Assembly: GCA_002699165.1 (NCBI GenBank) | Contig: PABO01000021.1 | Location: forward strand, 2,882-43,331 | Reading direction: 5' to 3' | Source of the DNA: Chloroflexota bacterium | GTDB lineage: Bacteria > Chloroflexota > Dehalococcoidia > Lucifugimonadales > Lucifugimonadaceae | Length of the DNA stretch: 40,450 bases | Shown: positions 7,604 to 16,140 of the stretch, in pieces | Layout: every line of letters starts with the position of its first letter | How positions within the stretch are numbered: position 1 is the first letter of the stretch | Translations under genes and position numbers: made by a program | Notes under the pieces: model-generated | Seen by the model: only the letters and a program-made list of their open reading frames with translations | Databases searched by the model: none | Told to the model about the DNA's origin: nothing

Positions 7604-8947
7604 CTAATTAACAAATCCTTCATAATTTCTCATTAGTAGCTGAGATTCTAATTGCCTCATAGTATCCAATGCAACTCCAACCATAATTAATAAACTTGTA
7701 CTTTGAACTATGCTAGTAGTTGATTCAAGTCCTGTAATGAAAGATGCAATAGATGGGATTACAGCTATAGTTCCTAGGAATAAAGCTCCTCCCCAAGTTA
7801 TTCTAATTATAACCCTCATAAGATATTCTTTAGTAGGAGGACCAGGCCTGATACCTGGTATAAAGCCATTGTTATTTTGCAGAGATTCTGCCAAATTTTG
7901 CTGATTATGGACTACCAATGTGTAGAAAAAGGTAAAAATTACTACAAGTATGAATACTGTTATCCAGTATAAGGTTCCCGTTGGTCCAAACTGAACTGTA
8001 AGCCATTGTGCAATTTGAGGGACAAAAGAATCTGAAGCTGGATCTACAAAATAAGATGCAACAACAGCTGGTAAGGCAAGTATAGAAAAAGCAAAAATCA
8101 AAGGTATCATTCCAGCGGAATTAACCCTTATGGGGATATGAGAAGATCCTTGTGATCTATACATTCTATTTCCTCTAAATACACTTCGGCCATACTGAAC
8201 CGGTATTCTTCTTTGAGCTTCAGTAAATATAACTATAGTGAAAACAATTAATAATATAAGGGCAATCAATAAACCAACCTGAAAAGGTTGATCTCGAAGA
8301 AGCCATAGTTGTGCTCCTATAGAAGGAAAGGTAGAAACAATACCCGCAAAAATTATCAAAGATATACCATTTCCAATTCCTTTTTCAGTTACCAATTCTC
8401 CTAACCATACTAGAATCATAGTTCCAGCAGTCATAGACAATAATATAGCCAAAGTGTTTAAGGTTTGCCCACCCCCAAAACCAATTCCTGTAAGTGCTCC
8501 TTGACCTAGGGCACCTGCAAATAAATTTATTTGTCCATAGCCTTGCAAAAAAGCTAGTGGAACTGTCAAATAATGAGTATACCTATTAATTGCTTTTCTT
8601 CCAGCTTCTCCTTCTTGTGCTAATTCTTTAAGTTGTGGCACCAAAGGAGTTAAGATCTGAATTATTATAGAAGCTGTAATATACGGATAAACCCCTAATG
8701 CAGCAATAGATAAATTCCTAAGTGCTCCTCCAGAAAAAATATCTATAAATCCTAATAAAGGATTTGCATCAAAAGCTGATTGCAAAGCTTCTTTATCAAC
8801 ACCTGGTACTGGAACATGAGCAAAAAATCTAAAAATAACCAGTATTAACAGGGTAAATAAAATTCTAGTTCTTAAGTCAGAGATATTAAATGCATCAATG
8901 ATAGCTTGAATCAAGGCAGGTCTATTAGATTGTGCTGTAGTAGTCAT
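7604..8947 (-). CDS. secY: Protein translocase subunit SecY
   Basis: SecY forms the membrane channel for secreted and inner-membrane proteins. The 447-residue protein shows about ten hydrophobic segments. Signatures include VPVPGVDKEAL and GGALRNLSIAALGVYPYITA near the plug and TM2, the GELVTEKGIGNGISLIIFAG segment, the cytoplasmic loop AQRRIPVQYGRSV and the late IPGIRPGPPTKEYL. It follows rplO by four bases and precedes adk by two, the spc-operon arrangement of Gram-positive and related phyla. Confidence 0.97.
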   Translation of the reverse strand: MTTTAQSNRPALIQAIIDAFNISDLRTRILFTLLILVIFRFFAHVPVPGVDKEALQSAFDANPLLGFIDIFSGGALRNLSIAALGVYPYITASIIIQILTPLVPQLKELAQEGEAGRKAINRYTHYLTVPLAFLQGYGQINLFAGALGQGALTGIGFGGGQTLNTLAILLSMTAGTMILVWLGELVTEKGIGNGISLIIFAGIVSTFPSIGAQLWLLRDQPFQVGLLIALILLIVFTIVIFTEAQRRIPVQYGRSVFRGNRMYRSQGSSHIPIRVNSAGMIPLIFAFSILALPAVVASYFVDPASDSFVPQIAQWLTVQFGPTGTLYWITVFILVVIFTFFYTLVVHNQQNLAESLQNNNGFIPGIRPGPPTKEYLMRVIIRITWGGALFLGTIAVIPSIASFITGLESTTSIVQSTSLLIMVGVALDTMRQLESQLLMRNYEGFVN

Positions 8948-8951
8948 AATG

Positions 8952-9395
8952 CTAGTTTATTACCTTTACTTCTCCTCCAGCTTTTTCAATCTTAGATTTT
9001 GCAGAAGAAGAAATAGCATGAACTTCTAAATTTAAAGATTTAGATATTTCCCCATTTCCAAGGACCTTAATCATTTGCTTATTTTTTATGACACCTTTTT
9101 TCTTAAAATCTTCTATAGTTACAGAATCTTGAGTAAATATATTAATCAAATCAGAAATATTTAATGCCACGTAATCTTTCTTAAAAACATTTGTAAAACC
9201 TCGCATGTGAGGTAATTTTTTCACAAGTCGTAATTGTCCACCTTCAAATGTAGGATTTAAGTTCCCTCCACTTCTAGACAATTGACCCTTAATACCTCTC
9301 CCAGAATAAGTACCCTTAGAGGCATTACCCCTTCCGACTTGATTACTCTTTGGAGTATTTTTATTTTTTCTTTTTATATCATGTAATTGAGGCAT
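8952..9395 (-). CDS. rplO: 50S ribosomal protein L15
   Basis: L15 is a late-assembling large-subunit protein with a long glycine-rich N-terminal extension. The 147 residues show KSNQVGRGNASKGTYSGRGI, LSRSGGNLNPTFEGGQ, LRLVKKLPHMRGFTN and the C-terminal strand pattern ending SSAKSKIEKAGGEVKVI. Both length and location, rpmD-rplO-secY, are standard. Confidence 0.96.
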   Translation of the reverse strand: MPQLHDIKRKNKNTPKSNQVGRGNASKGTYSGRGIKGQLSRSGGNLNPTFEGGQLRLVKKLPHMRGFTNVFKKDYVALNISDLINIFTQDSVTIEDFKKKGVIKNKQMIKVLGNGEISKSLNLEVHAISSSAKSKIEKAGGEVKVIN

Positions 9396-9407
9396 TTTTT
9401 CACCTAT

Positions 9408-9590
9408 CTATTTAACTTCTTCTGTTGAAATCAAATGATCAACTTTCTTAATCATTCCTTCTATTTGAGGAGACAAATCTTTCTGTACTTTAGATCCAAT
9501 TTTTCTTAAACCCAAAGCTCTTAAAGTATCTCTTTGCGCAGGGGAAGCTCCTATTTTACTTTTTCTTTGAAAAATTATAATTTTTTTCAT
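9408..9590 (-). CDS. rpmD: 50S ribosomal protein L30
   Basis: The 60-residue protein matches the short bacterial L30: MKKIIIFQRKSKIGASPAQR, then DTLRALGLRKIGSKV, then GMIKKVDHLISTEEV. It lies one base after rpsE and 12 before rplO. L30 is missing from some bacterial lineages, so its presence is a small taxonomic hint. Confidence 0.94.
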   Translation of the reverse strand: MKKIIIFQRKSKIGASPAQRDTLRALGLRKIGSKVQKDLSPQIEGMIKKVDHLISTEEVK

Positions 9591-9591
9591 T

Positions 9592-10161
9592 TTATGCTCT
9601 TCGTTTACTTATTTCTTTTTTAGGATTTTTCATACCTTTTAATGCTTCCATAGTTGCATAAACAACATTAATTGCATTTGTAGAACCAAAAGTTTTAGAT
9701 ACTACATCCTTTACTCCTACAGCTTCAAGAACCGCCCTTACTCCACCGCCAGCAATTAATCCTGTACCAGGAGCAGCTGGTTTTAGCATCACCTTTGATG
9801 AACCAAATTTAATAACTGATTCATGAGGCAAAGTAGTGTTATTCAAGGTAACATTTATCATTCTTTCTTTAGCATATTTTACTGCTCTTTGAACAGCATC
9901 AGGAACAGCACTTGCACTAGCTAATGCAATACCAACTCTTCCAGCACCGTCTCCTACAGCAACCATCGCATTAAATGACAAATTTCTTCCACCTTTGACC
10001 GTTTTAGAAACTCTTCTTATCTTAATTACGTTTTCTACTAAAGAAAATTCATCATTATCTCTATTCCTTCGAGATCTAGAATTTCTTCTGTTTGGATTAT
10101 TTCTGTTTTGATTATTTCTGTTTTGGTTATTATTATCTTGGGTTTTATTATTAGTTGTCAT
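9592..10161 (-). CDS. rpsE: 30S ribosomal protein S5 with Asn/Arg-rich N-terminus
   Basis: S5 helps control decoding accuracy and mRNA unwinding at the 30S entry site. The core is conventional: VIKIRRVSKTVKGGRNLSFN, AMVAVGDGAGRVGIALA, the PHESVIKFGSSKVMLKPAAP loop, GTGLIAGGGVRAVLEAVGV and KDVVSKTFGSTNAINVVYAT. At 189 residues it exceeds the roughly 167 of E. coli because of a disordered extension of about 35 residues. The extension is built from NQNRN-type units encoded by three 15-base tandem repeats (10087-10131) and then turns Arg/Ser-rich. The extension may bind rRNA or be a dispensable repeat expansion. Confidence 0.96.
   Translation of the reverse strand: MTTNNKTQDNNNQNRNNQNRNNPNRRNSRSRRNRDNDEFSLVENVIKIRRVSKTVKGGRNLSFNAMVAVGDGAGRVGIALASASAVPDAVQRAVKYAKERMINVTLNNTTLPHESVIKFGSSKVMLKPAAPGTGLIAGGGVRAVLEAVGVKDVVSKTFGSTNAINVVYATMEALKGMKNPKKEISKRRA
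10087..10131 (-). repeat. Three 15-base tandem repeats inside rpsE
   Basis: On the plus strand three consecutive 15-base units occur at 10087-10101, 10102-10116 and 10117-10131, all close to TCTGTTTTGATTATT with one or two changes each. They are in frame and encode the Asn/Gln/Arg pentapeptide repeats at the N-terminus of S5. Confidence 0.85.
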
Positions 10162-10166
10162 TTTAT

Positions 10167-10523
10167 TTATACCTCTATTCCGGATTCTCTAATTCCATCT
10201 GCAACTGCAGCAACTTTACCATGGTAAAGATTACCACCTCTATCAAACACAACCTTCTTAAATCCAAGTTTTGAAATCTTTTCTCCAAATTCTAAACCCA
10301 TTTTCTTAGAAATATCTTTGTTTATAGAAATAGACTCAGTTTTTAGGCTAGATAAAGATGACAATGTAATACCTTTAGAATCATCAATTAATTGAAGATA
10401 GATATTTTTATTTGATCTATACAAAGATACCCTAGGCCTATCATTAGTACCAGAAATTCTTTTTCGAACTCTTAGATGTCTTTTATTTCTTCCTAAAGAT
10501 CTTGTCTTTCTTGAAAATTTCAT
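10167..10523 (-). CDS. rplR: 50S ribosomal protein L18
   Basis: L18 binds 5S rRNA and helps dock it on the large subunit. The 118 residues include RIRKRISGTNDRPRVSLYRS-like text (RKRISGTNDRPRVSLYRSNK), NIYLQLIDDSKGITLSSLSS, and the end KVVFDRGGNLYHGKVAAVAD followed by GIRESGIEV. Its ATG overlaps the rplF stop by one base (TAATG), which indicates coupled translation. The gene is five bases upstream of rpsE. Confidence 0.97.
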   Translation of the reverse strand: MKFSRKTRSLGRNKRHLRVRKRISGTNDRPRVSLYRSNKNIYLQLIDDSKGITLSSLSSLKTESISINKDISKKMGLEFGEKISKLGFKKVVFDRGGNLYHGKVAAVADGIRESGIEV

Positions 10524-11077
10524 TATGCGTCTCCTGCTCCTACCGCTGCTTTACCAGATTTTCTTCGTATGATTTCGTCATCATACTTTATTCCTTTTCC
10601 AGTATACGGATTAGGCTTTCTTAGAATTCTTATTTTTGCAGCTTGCCTTCCAACATGTTCTTTATCAGGACCTTCTATTGTCAGTAAAGTTTGATCCTCA
10701 ATAGAAAATTTATTATCTCCTAATGGGTCCACTGTTATTGAGTGTGAAAATCCAAGACTTAATTCTAGAGATTTTCCTTTTAGTTGAGCTCTATAACCGG
10801 TTCCAATTAACACCAATTTTTTTGAGAAGCCTTCAGTAACTCCAACAACCATATTTGAAATCAAAGCTCTGTACAATCCATGCATAGACTTTGTTTCTAT
10901 ATCATCATTTTTTCTAGAAATACTTAGTATGTCATCAGATAAGTCTAATGATAAACTTTGGCTAGAAATTTTCTGATCTAAATGTCCCTTAGGGCCTTTA
11001 ACAGAAACTAGCTCTTTATCTATTTTTATTTCCACTCCAGATGGAATCTGGATAGGTTTATTTCCAATTCTACTCAT
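10523..11077 (-). CDS. rplF: 50S ribosomal protein L6
   Basis: L6 lies near the GTPase-associated centre of the 50S subunit. The 184 residues start MSRIGNKPIQIPSGVEIKID with the VSVKGPKGHL signature. The second domain has LIGTGYRAQLKGKSLELSLG, FSHSI, TIEGPDKEHVGRQAAKIR and the end RKPNPYTGKGIKYDDEIIRR, all diagnostic. The C-terminus has a short extra AAVGAGDA tail. Confidence 0.97.
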   Translation of the reverse strand: MSRIGNKPIQIPSGVEIKIDKELVSVKGPKGHLDQKISSQSLSLDLSDDILSISRKNDDIETKSMHGLYRALISNMVVGVTEGFSKKLVLIGTGYRAQLKGKSLELSLGFSHSITVDPLGDNKFSIEDQTLLTIEGPDKEHVGRQAAKIRILRKPNPYTGKGIKYDDEIIRRKSGKAAVGAGDA

Positions 11078-11086
11078 ATTTTCCTC

Positions 11087-11485
11087 TTACCATACATAAA
11101 ATAAAAGCTCTCCTCCAAGAGAATGCTTTTTTGCTTCAATTCCAGTCATTACTCCTTGAGAAGTAGATATTATTGCAACACCCATTCCTGAAAAGTAAGT
11201 TGGAATTTCATCTTTTTTAACATAAATTTTCAAGCCCGGCTTAGAAACTCTTTTTAAACCAGATATTGCCGAAGTCCCATCTTCGAAGTATTTCAGCTTA
11301 ACTGATAAATTTGAAAATTTCTCTGAATTATCTTCTGAAAATTCTGAAATAAAACCTTCTTTATTTAAGACTTCTAAAATCTTATGATTTAATTTGGATT
11401 TACCGATAGAAACTCTTTCATGTTTTACCATTACTGAGTTTCTAATTCTTGTAATCATGTCTGATATTTGATCTTCAATAGTCAC
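11087..11485 (-). CDS. rpsH: 30S ribosomal protein S8
   Basis: S8 binds helix 21 of 16S rRNA and in many bacteria autoregulates the spc operon. The 132 residues begin with the canonical DQISDMITRIRNSVMVKHE. The C-terminal domain has KPGLKIYVKKDEIPTYFSGM, GVAIISTSQGVMTGIEAKK and the terminal GGELLFYVW, matching the usual IxTSxGVMTxxEA...GGExLxYVW pattern. Confidence 0.97.
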   Translation of the reverse strand: MTIEDQISDMITRIRNSVMVKHERVSIGKSKLNHKILEVLNKEGFISEFSEDNSEKFSNLSVKLKYFEDGTSAISGLKRVSKPGLKIYVKKDEIPTYFSGMGVAIISTSQGVMTGIEAKKHSLGGELLFYVW

Positions 11486-11493
11486 AATAACCT

Positions 11494-11799
11494 CTATAAA
11501 CTTCCTTTTCTTATTCCTGGCAAATGCCCCCTTAGGGCTAAATCCCTCATTGAAATTCTACTTAATCCAAAAAATCTCATGTAACCTCTTGGCCTTCCTG
11601 TTTTTTGACATCGGTTTCTAACACGAACAGGACTAGAGTTTTTAGGTAATAAGGCTAATTTTTTTCGAGCTTCGATTTTTTCTTCGAAAGTTGACTCTGA
11701 TGAATTAGCAATATTTTTTAATTCATTACGAATCTCAGAATATTTTTCTACCATTCTTATTCTTTTATTATTTCTTGCTATTGCAGATTTCTTTGCCAA
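11494..11799 (-). CDS. rpsN: 30S ribosomal protein S14, long zinc-free form
   Basis: S14 is a 30S head protein near the A site. At 101 residues it is the long E. coli-type form, with MAKKSAIARNNKRIRMVEKY at the start and RVRNRCQKTGRPRGYMRFFG, LSRISMRDLALRGHLPGIRK at the end. It has one cysteine and no CxxC pairs. Genomes with the secY-adk-map-infA order more often carry the short 61-residue zinc S14 here, so the long form in this operon context is somewhat unexpected. It lies 10 bases after rplE. Confidence 0.96.
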   Translation of the reverse strand: MAKKSAIARNNKRIRMVEKYSEIRNELKNIANSSESTFEEKIEARKKLALLPKNSSPVRVRNRCQKTGRPRGYMRFFGLSRISMRDLALRGHLPGIRKGSL

Positions 11800-11809
11800 T
11801 TAGTTCTCC

Positions 11810-12394
11810 TTAATCACTTTCGAAAGGCATTCCCAACAATTCTAACAACTTCTTAGTTTCATTATCACTATTAGAAGTTGTAACAATATTGATTTGCATA
11901 CCTCTTAGTTTATCAATTTCATTATAATCAATCTCAGGAAAAATAACTTGTTCCTGTAATCCTAGAGAATAATTTCCATTACCATCAAATGATTTTTTAG
12001 ATACTCCTCTAAAATCTCTTACCCGAGGGAGTGAAACATTAAATAATTTATCCAGAAAAAACCACATATTATTAGATCTAAGAGTTACAGACAAACCAAT
12101 TACTTGGCCTTCTCTTAATTTAAAATTAGCAATAGATTTTTTAGCTTTTCTTTCAATTGGTTTCTGACCAGTAATTAGTTGGAGGTCTCTTGCAACAACC
12201 TGTACTACGTTTGATGAAACCAAAGCCTCGCCTAAACCTACATTTACTACTACTTTATTGACCTTAGGAACTCTAAGCTTATTAGTAAAACTAAATTCCG
12301 TCATCATTTGAGGAATAATTTCATCATTAAACTTCGATTTCAATCGAGGGGATAATTTTTCAGTATTTGAATTTTCTTTTTGTTTTGTAGTCAA
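11810..12394 (-). CDS. rplE: 50S ribosomal protein L5
   Basis: L5 binds 5S rRNA and contacts P-site tRNA. The 194-residue product has the core RVPKVNKVVVNVGLGEALVS, the ITGQKPIERKAKKSIANFKL segment, REGQVIGLSVTLR, and late LPRVRDFRGVSKKSFDGNGN followed by QVIFPEIDYNEID. The N-terminus is about 15 residues longer than usual and hydrophilic (TTKQKENSNTEKLSPRLK). A later start is not needed to explain it, but it cannot be excluded. Confidence 0.97.
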   Translation of the reverse strand: MTTKQKENSNTEKLSPRLKSKFNDEIIPQMMTEFSFTNKLRVPKVNKVVVNVGLGEALVSSNVVQVVARDLQLITGQKPIERKAKKSIANFKLREGQVIGLSVTLRSNNMWFFLDKLFNVSLPRVRDFRGVSKKSFDGNGNYSLGLQEQVIFPEIDYNEIDKLRGMQINIVTTSNSDNETKKLLELLGMPFESD

Positions 12395-12409
12395 CTAATT
12401 CTCCAATAT

Positions 12410-12724
12410 TTATTTCTTAGACTTTCTTACTATTCTGTTAAATTTACCTGAATCAAGCTGCTCATATGATACTCTTCCTGATTGTGAGCTCTCAGGATCT
12501 ATAAACATTACATTAGAAATATTAATAGGTGATTCTTTATCAACAATCCCTGATTGAGTTACATTAGGCGTATTTTTTATATGTTTTTTTGAAATATTTA
12601 CACCTTCAACTATTACTCTTGAATTTTTTTTATCAACACTTATGATATTCCCTTTTTTCCCTTTATCTTTGCCAGCTATTACAAGGACTTCATCACCTTT
12701 TTTTATTCTGTATTTTATACTCAT
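12410..12724 (-). CDS. rplX: 50S ribosomal protein L24
   Basis: L24 is an assembly-initiator protein of the 50S subunit. The 104 residues carry a KOW motif in KKGDEVLVIAGKDKGKKGNI and the follow-up VIVEGVNISKKHIKNTPNVT with a later SNVMFIDPESSQSGRVSY segment. Location between rplN and rplE is canonical. Confidence 0.96.
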   Translation of the reverse strand: MSIKYRIKKGDEVLVIAGKDKGKKGNIISVDKKNSRVIVEGVNISKKHIKNTPNVTQSGIVDKESPINISNVMFIDPESSQSGRVSYEQLDSGKFNRIVRKSKK

Positions 12725-12726
12725 AG

Positions 12727-13095
12727 TTATATTACCTCTGGAGCTAATGAAACAACTCTCATAAACTGTTTATCTCTAAGCTCCCTTGCAACAGGTCCAA
12801 AAATTCTTGTTCCTCTTGGATTATTATCTTCACCTATAATCACACAGGCATTTTCATCAAACTTAATATATGACCCATCATTCCTTCTAAGCTCTTTTTT
12901 TGTTCTGACAATTACAGCATTTACAACTTGATGCATCTTAACTGTTCCACCAGGTTGAGCATCCTTTACTGCACATGTAATAATATCTCCAATACCTGCA
13001 AATTTAGTATGGCTATTTCCATTAATATTTATGCAAAGAACTTCTCTAGCACCAGAGTTATCAGCAACTTTTAATCTTGTTTCTCTTTGTATCAT
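12727..13095 (-). CDS. rplN: 50S ribosomal protein L14
   Basis: L14 sits at the subunit interface next to L19 and binds silencing factor RsfS in many bacteria. The 122 residues are highly conserved: [20 protein letters not shown], the [15 protein letters not shown] segment, [20 protein letters not shown], and [20 protein letters not shown] followed by [20 protein letters not shown]. Confidence 0.98.
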   Translation of the reverse strand: MIQRETRLKVADNSGAREVLCININGNSHTKFAGIGDIITCAVKDAQPGGTVKMHQVVNAVIVRTKKELRRNDGSYIKFDENACVIIGEDNNPRGTRIFGPVARELRDKQFMRVVSLAPEVI

Positions 13096-13097
13096 TT

Positions 13098-13355
13098 TTA
13101 ACTTATTACCTCAACTAATTTCCATTTCTTTGTTTTAGATATAGGTTTTGAAAATTCAATCACAACACTATCTCCTACCTTAGCCTGCTCTTTAGGGTCA
13201 TGAGCAACAAGTTTAGTAAGCCTTCTAGTCGATTTTTTATATAATCTATCTTTTTGAGACCAGGCAACTCCTACAATAATAGTTTTTTCTGGTGTATCTG
13301 ATAGTACTTTTCCAATTCGTCTTGTTTTGCTATCCATCTTGATTTTCTTTCTCAT
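13098..13355 (-). CDS. rpsQ: 30S ribosomal protein S17
   Basis: S17 is an OB-fold primary binder of 16S rRNA. The core [40 protein letters not shown] and [20 protein letters not shown] are typical. The start is uncertain. The first ATG (13355) gives 85 residues and a 26-base overlap with rpmC. The second ATG (13337) gives 79 residues, an 8-base overlap and a more usual N-terminus ([10 protein letters not shown]). I list the longer form, but the shorter may be the real one. Confidence 0.93.
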   Translation of the reverse strand: MRKKIKMDSKTRRIGKVLSDTPEKTIIVGVAWSQKDRLYKKSTRRLTKLVAHDPKEQAKVGDSVVIEFSKPISKTKKWKLVEVIS

Positions 13356-13560
13356 CTATCTCTAGTTTTTCCAAAATTTTTCTTTCACTTAAAACTGTTG
13401 AAATTCTAGCTTTATCTTTTCTTAATTTATTTATTACGCTAGTATCGCTAAGTTGCATAGATTTATGCTTAAATCTATTCTCCATTATTGACTTCAATAT
13501 AGATTCTTTTTCTTTAATTAAGGCTTCTTTATCTAATTTTCTAATATCTTCAATATTCAT
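13330..13560 (-). CDS. rpmC: 50S ribosomal protein L29
   Basis: L29 is a two-helix protein at the tunnel exit, part of the docking site for SRP and trigger factor. The 76-residue product shows DIRKLDKEALIKEKESILKS, the ENRFKHKSMQLSDTSVINKL segment and RKDKARISTVLSERK, which fit the family's LxxxLxxxxxEL...R...GQL...R..IARIxTxL layout. An acidic tail makes it about a dozen residues longer than E. coli L29. Its ATG overlaps the rplP stop by one base. Confidence 0.93.
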   Translation of the reverse strand: MNIEDIRKLDKEALIKEKESILKSIMENRFKHKSMQLSDTSVINKLRKDKARISTVLSERKILEKLEIDEKENQDG

Positions 13561-13979
13561 TAAAACGCCAATTCTTCTCTTGATATAATTTTTGTTGAAA
13601 TGGGAAGCTTGTGCCCAGCTCTTTTAAGTGCTTCTCTAGCCACATCTTCTGGGACATCTCCTATTTCAAAAAGGATTCTACCTTTTTTAACAACAGAAAC
13701 CCATCTATCCACAGCTCCCTTACCTCCACCCATTCTTGTTTCAGCAGGTCTAGCACTAACAGGTTTATCAGGGAAAACTCTTATCCAGATTTGTCCTCCT
13801 CTTTTAACGTGACCTGTTATTGCTCTTCTTGCAGACTCAATTTGACGAGCTGTAATCCAAGAAGATTCCTGAGCTTTCAATGCAAAATCTCCATTCGATA
13901 TAGTTGACCCTCTAACGGCCATGCCTTTCATTTTACCTCTTTGCTGTTTTCTAAATTTAGTTCTACTCGGCTGTAACAT
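13560..13979 (-). CDS. rplP: 50S ribosomal protein L16
   Basis: L16 lies near the A-site finger and peptidyl transferase region. The 139-residue protein has the full set of signatures: [80 protein letters not shown] and [20 protein letters not shown]. Plus-strand open frames over this gene have no family resemblance. Confidence 0.98.
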   Translation of the reverse strand: MLQPSRTKFRKQQRGKMKGMAVRGSTISNGDFALKAQESSWITARQIESARRAITGHVKRGGQIWIRVFPDKPVSARPAETRMGGGKGAVDRWVSVVKKGRILFEIGDVPEDVAREALKRAGHKLPISTKIISREELAF

Positions 13980-13984
13980 TAAAA

Positions 13985-14707
13985 TTATCCTTCAGAGCTT
14001 GCTTGAGTGCTTTGGTTTTGTTGTTCATTACGTTCAATCCTAGCTGTTTTTATAGCTAGAAGATTTTCTGGAGTTGGAATAATATCACCTTTATATATCC
14101 ATACTTTTATACCAATTACTCCATATGTTGTGTTTGCTTCACTGATTTCATAATCAATTTCTGCTCTAAGTGTGTGTAGAGGTACACGTCCTTGCATATA
14201 TTTTTCAGTTCGAGCAATATCTGCTCCAGACAATCTTCCTGAAACAACCACCTTAATTCCCTGTGCTCCTACCTGCATTGTTCTTTGCATAGCAGTATTT
14301 ACTGCTCTTCTAAAAGCAACTCTTCTTTCCAATTGCTCAGCAATTGATTCTCCAACAAGTTTTGCTACAAGCTCAGGAACTCTTATCTCATTAATATTAA
14401 GTCTTACTGTATTTTTAGTCTTCTCTTCTAGGTATTTTTTCAATTCTTCTACCCTTGTACCACCTCTACCAATAATAATTCCTGGTCTAGCTGTATAAAC
14501 TGTAACTGAAATATCTTGTGAGCCTCTTTCTATTTCAATTTTTGAAATAGCTCCATTTTCTCCAAGTTCATTTGTGATAATTTCTCTAATATACCTATCT
14601 TCGTTTAGAAGCTTTGCATACGACTTTCCATTATTAGCATACCACTGTGATTGCCAGTCTAGTACTCCACCTAATCTAAAACCTGTTGGATGTGTCTTTT
14701 GTCCCAT
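13985..14707 (-). CDS. rpsC: 30S ribosomal protein S3
   Basis: S3 shapes the mRNA entry tunnel and contributes to helicase activity. The 240 residues start [23 protein letters not shown]-type RNA-binding domain follows with [20 protein letters not shown], then the C-terminal domain [20 protein letters not shown] and [20 protein letters not shown] followed by [16 protein letters not shown] short Gln/Ser-rich tail ends the protein. It abuts rplV directly. Confidence 0.98.
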   Translation of the reverse strand: MGQKTHPTGFRLGGVLDWQSQWYANNGKSYAKLLNEDRYIREIITNELGENGAISKIEIERGSQDISVTVYTARPGIIIGRGGTRVEELKKYLEEKTKNTVRLNINEIRVPELVAKLVGESIAEQLERRVAFRRAVNTAMQRTMQVGAQGIKVVVSGRLSGADIARTEKYMQGRVPLHTLRAEIDYEISEANTTYGVIGIKVWIYKGDIIPTPENLLAIKTARIERNEQQNQSTQASSEG

Positions 14708-15043
14708 TTATACTTCCTCTGAATTTACTTCTATTGTTATATGAGAAGAAGGCCTATCAAATGCTCCAGCTCTTCCTCTAGCTTTAGGCTTAAATCTCTT
14801 CATTCTAGGTCCAGCATCAGCAAATACTTTTGAAATAATTAGATCCTCTTCATTTGCTGAATCTTTGTTAACAGCATTTGCTATAGCAGAATTTAATATT
14901 TTCAAAATTTCTATTGCTGCAGGTGTTCCCAACATATTTAGTCGCAATTTTGCATCAGAAACTGGCCTCAATCTAATCAGATCAATAATTCTTCTTACTT
15001 TATATGCTGAATATCCAACATTTTTATTTTGAGAAATTGCCAT
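14708..15043 (-). CDS. rplV: 50S ribosomal protein L22
   Basis: L22 lines the constriction of the nascent peptide tunnel with a long beta hairpin. The 111 residues show AYKVRRIIDLIRLRPVSDAK, the LKILNSAIANAVNKDSANEE helix, and the hairpin DAGPRMKRFKPKARGRAGAF with terminal SSHITIEVNSEEV. The GRAG hairpin tip is the usual site of macrolide-resistance changes, and it looks wild type. The start overlaps the rpsS stop by one base. Confidence 0.96.
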   Translation of the reverse strand: MAISQNKNVGYSAYKVRRIIDLIRLRPVSDAKLRLNMLGTPAAIEILKILNSAIANAVNKDSANEEDLIISKVFADAGPRMKRFKPKARGRAGAFDRPSSHITIEVNSEEV

Positions 15044-15309
15044 TAATTACTTCCTCTTGAATGCCCTCTATATGTTCGAGTTGGAGAAAATTCTCCAAGC
15101 CTATGTCCAACCATATTTTCGCTTACAAATACAGGCACAAATTTTCTTCCATCATGTACAGCAAATGTAACCCCAACCATTTCTGGCATAATCATAGATG
15201 AACGAGACCAAGTCTTTATAGGTTCTCTACTTCCAGATGCTTTTATTTTTTCAACCTTTTTTAATAGTTTAGGGTCAACATATGGACCCTTTTTTATAGA
15301 TCTTGACAT
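15043..15309 (-). CDS. rpsS: 30S ribosomal protein S19
   Basis: S19 pairs with S13 in the 30S head. The 88 residues are unmistakable: [60 protein letters not shown] and [14 protein letters not shown]. It follows rplB by one base. Confidence 0.98.
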   Translation of the reverse strand: MSRSIKKGPYVDPKLLKKVEKIKASGSREPIKTWSRSSMIMPEMVGVTFAVHDGRKFVPVFVSENMVGHRLGEFSPTRTYRGHSRGSN

Positions 15310-15310
15310 A

Positions 15311-16138
15311 TTATCTATCGTACCTTCTTCTTAAAACCATTTTATCTGTTTTTTTATTTCTTCTAGTTCTCTTTCCTAGTGCAGGTTTACCCCATGGAGT
15401 TTTAGGATGTTTCATTCCAACCCCGGCCCTTCCTTCTCCTCCACCATGTGGATGTGCATTAGGTGACATAGCTGATCCTCTTACTGAAGGCCTTCTACCT
15501 AATCTTCTTGAAGTTCCTGCTCTTCCTAGTTTTTTATTTTTATTCTCTGGATTGGAAACCTGTCCGATGGTAGCAGTACAATTACTTAGAACTCTCCTCA
15601 TTTCACCAGACGGTAATCTTAACAAAGTATATCCAGACTCATGAGCCATAACTTGAGCGGAAGTACCTGCTGATTTAACCATAACACCACCTTTACCTGG
15701 GGAAAGTTCAATATTATGAACAACAGAACCAGTCTGTAAAGATCCTAATTTTTTTGTATTTCCAATTGCATTTTCTGCATTTTCTCCATTCTCTATTACA
15801 TCTCCAAGATTAGCATTATTTGGCGTAATTATATATTTCCTAGTACCATCTTCATATCTGACAAGAGATATTCTGGCAGACCTATTTGGATCATACTCAA
15901 TTGATTCGATTACAGCTTTTCCTGTTTTTGATCGAATAAAATCTAAAATTCTATATCGTCTTTTATGCCCTCCACCTCTATGCCTAACTGTAATTCTGCC
16001 TTTATTATTCCTTCCTCCTTTTTTTGTCAAAGGAGCTAAAAGTGATTTATAAGGAACAGCGGTAGTTATATCTGAAAAATCATCAACAACAGCATCTCTT
16101 CTTCCAGCTGTTGTAGGTTTTAATTTTTTTGTAGCCAT
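15311..16138 (-). CDS. rplB: 50S ribosomal protein L2
   Basis: L2 is essential for subunit association and the peptidyl transferase centre. The 275 residues include [60 protein letters not shown], the internal [20 protein letters not shown] and the catalytic-region loop [20 protein letters not shown] with its conserved histidine. The usual [14 protein letters not shown] is altered to [13 protein letters not shown], a minor change. Confidence 0.98.
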   Translation of the reverse strand: MATKKLKPTTAGRRDAVVDDFSDITTAVPYKSLLAPLTKKGGRNNKGRITVRHRGGGHKRRYRILDFIRSKTGKAVIESIEYDPNRSARISLVRYEDGTRKYIITPNNANLGDVIENGENAENAIGNTKKLGSLQTGSVVHNIELSPGKGGVMVKSAGTSAQVMAHESGYTLLRLPSGEMRRVLSNCTATIGQVSNPENKNKKLGRAGTSRRLGRRPSVRGSAMSPNAHPHGGGEGRAGVGMKHPKTPWGKPALGKRTRRNKKTDKMVLRRRYDR

Positions 16139-16140
16139 TA

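Noticed and set aside
13600-13907. Two plus-strand open frames opposite rplP
   Set aside because: They are antisense shadows of a highly conserved gene, with no ribosome-binding site or recognisable domain.
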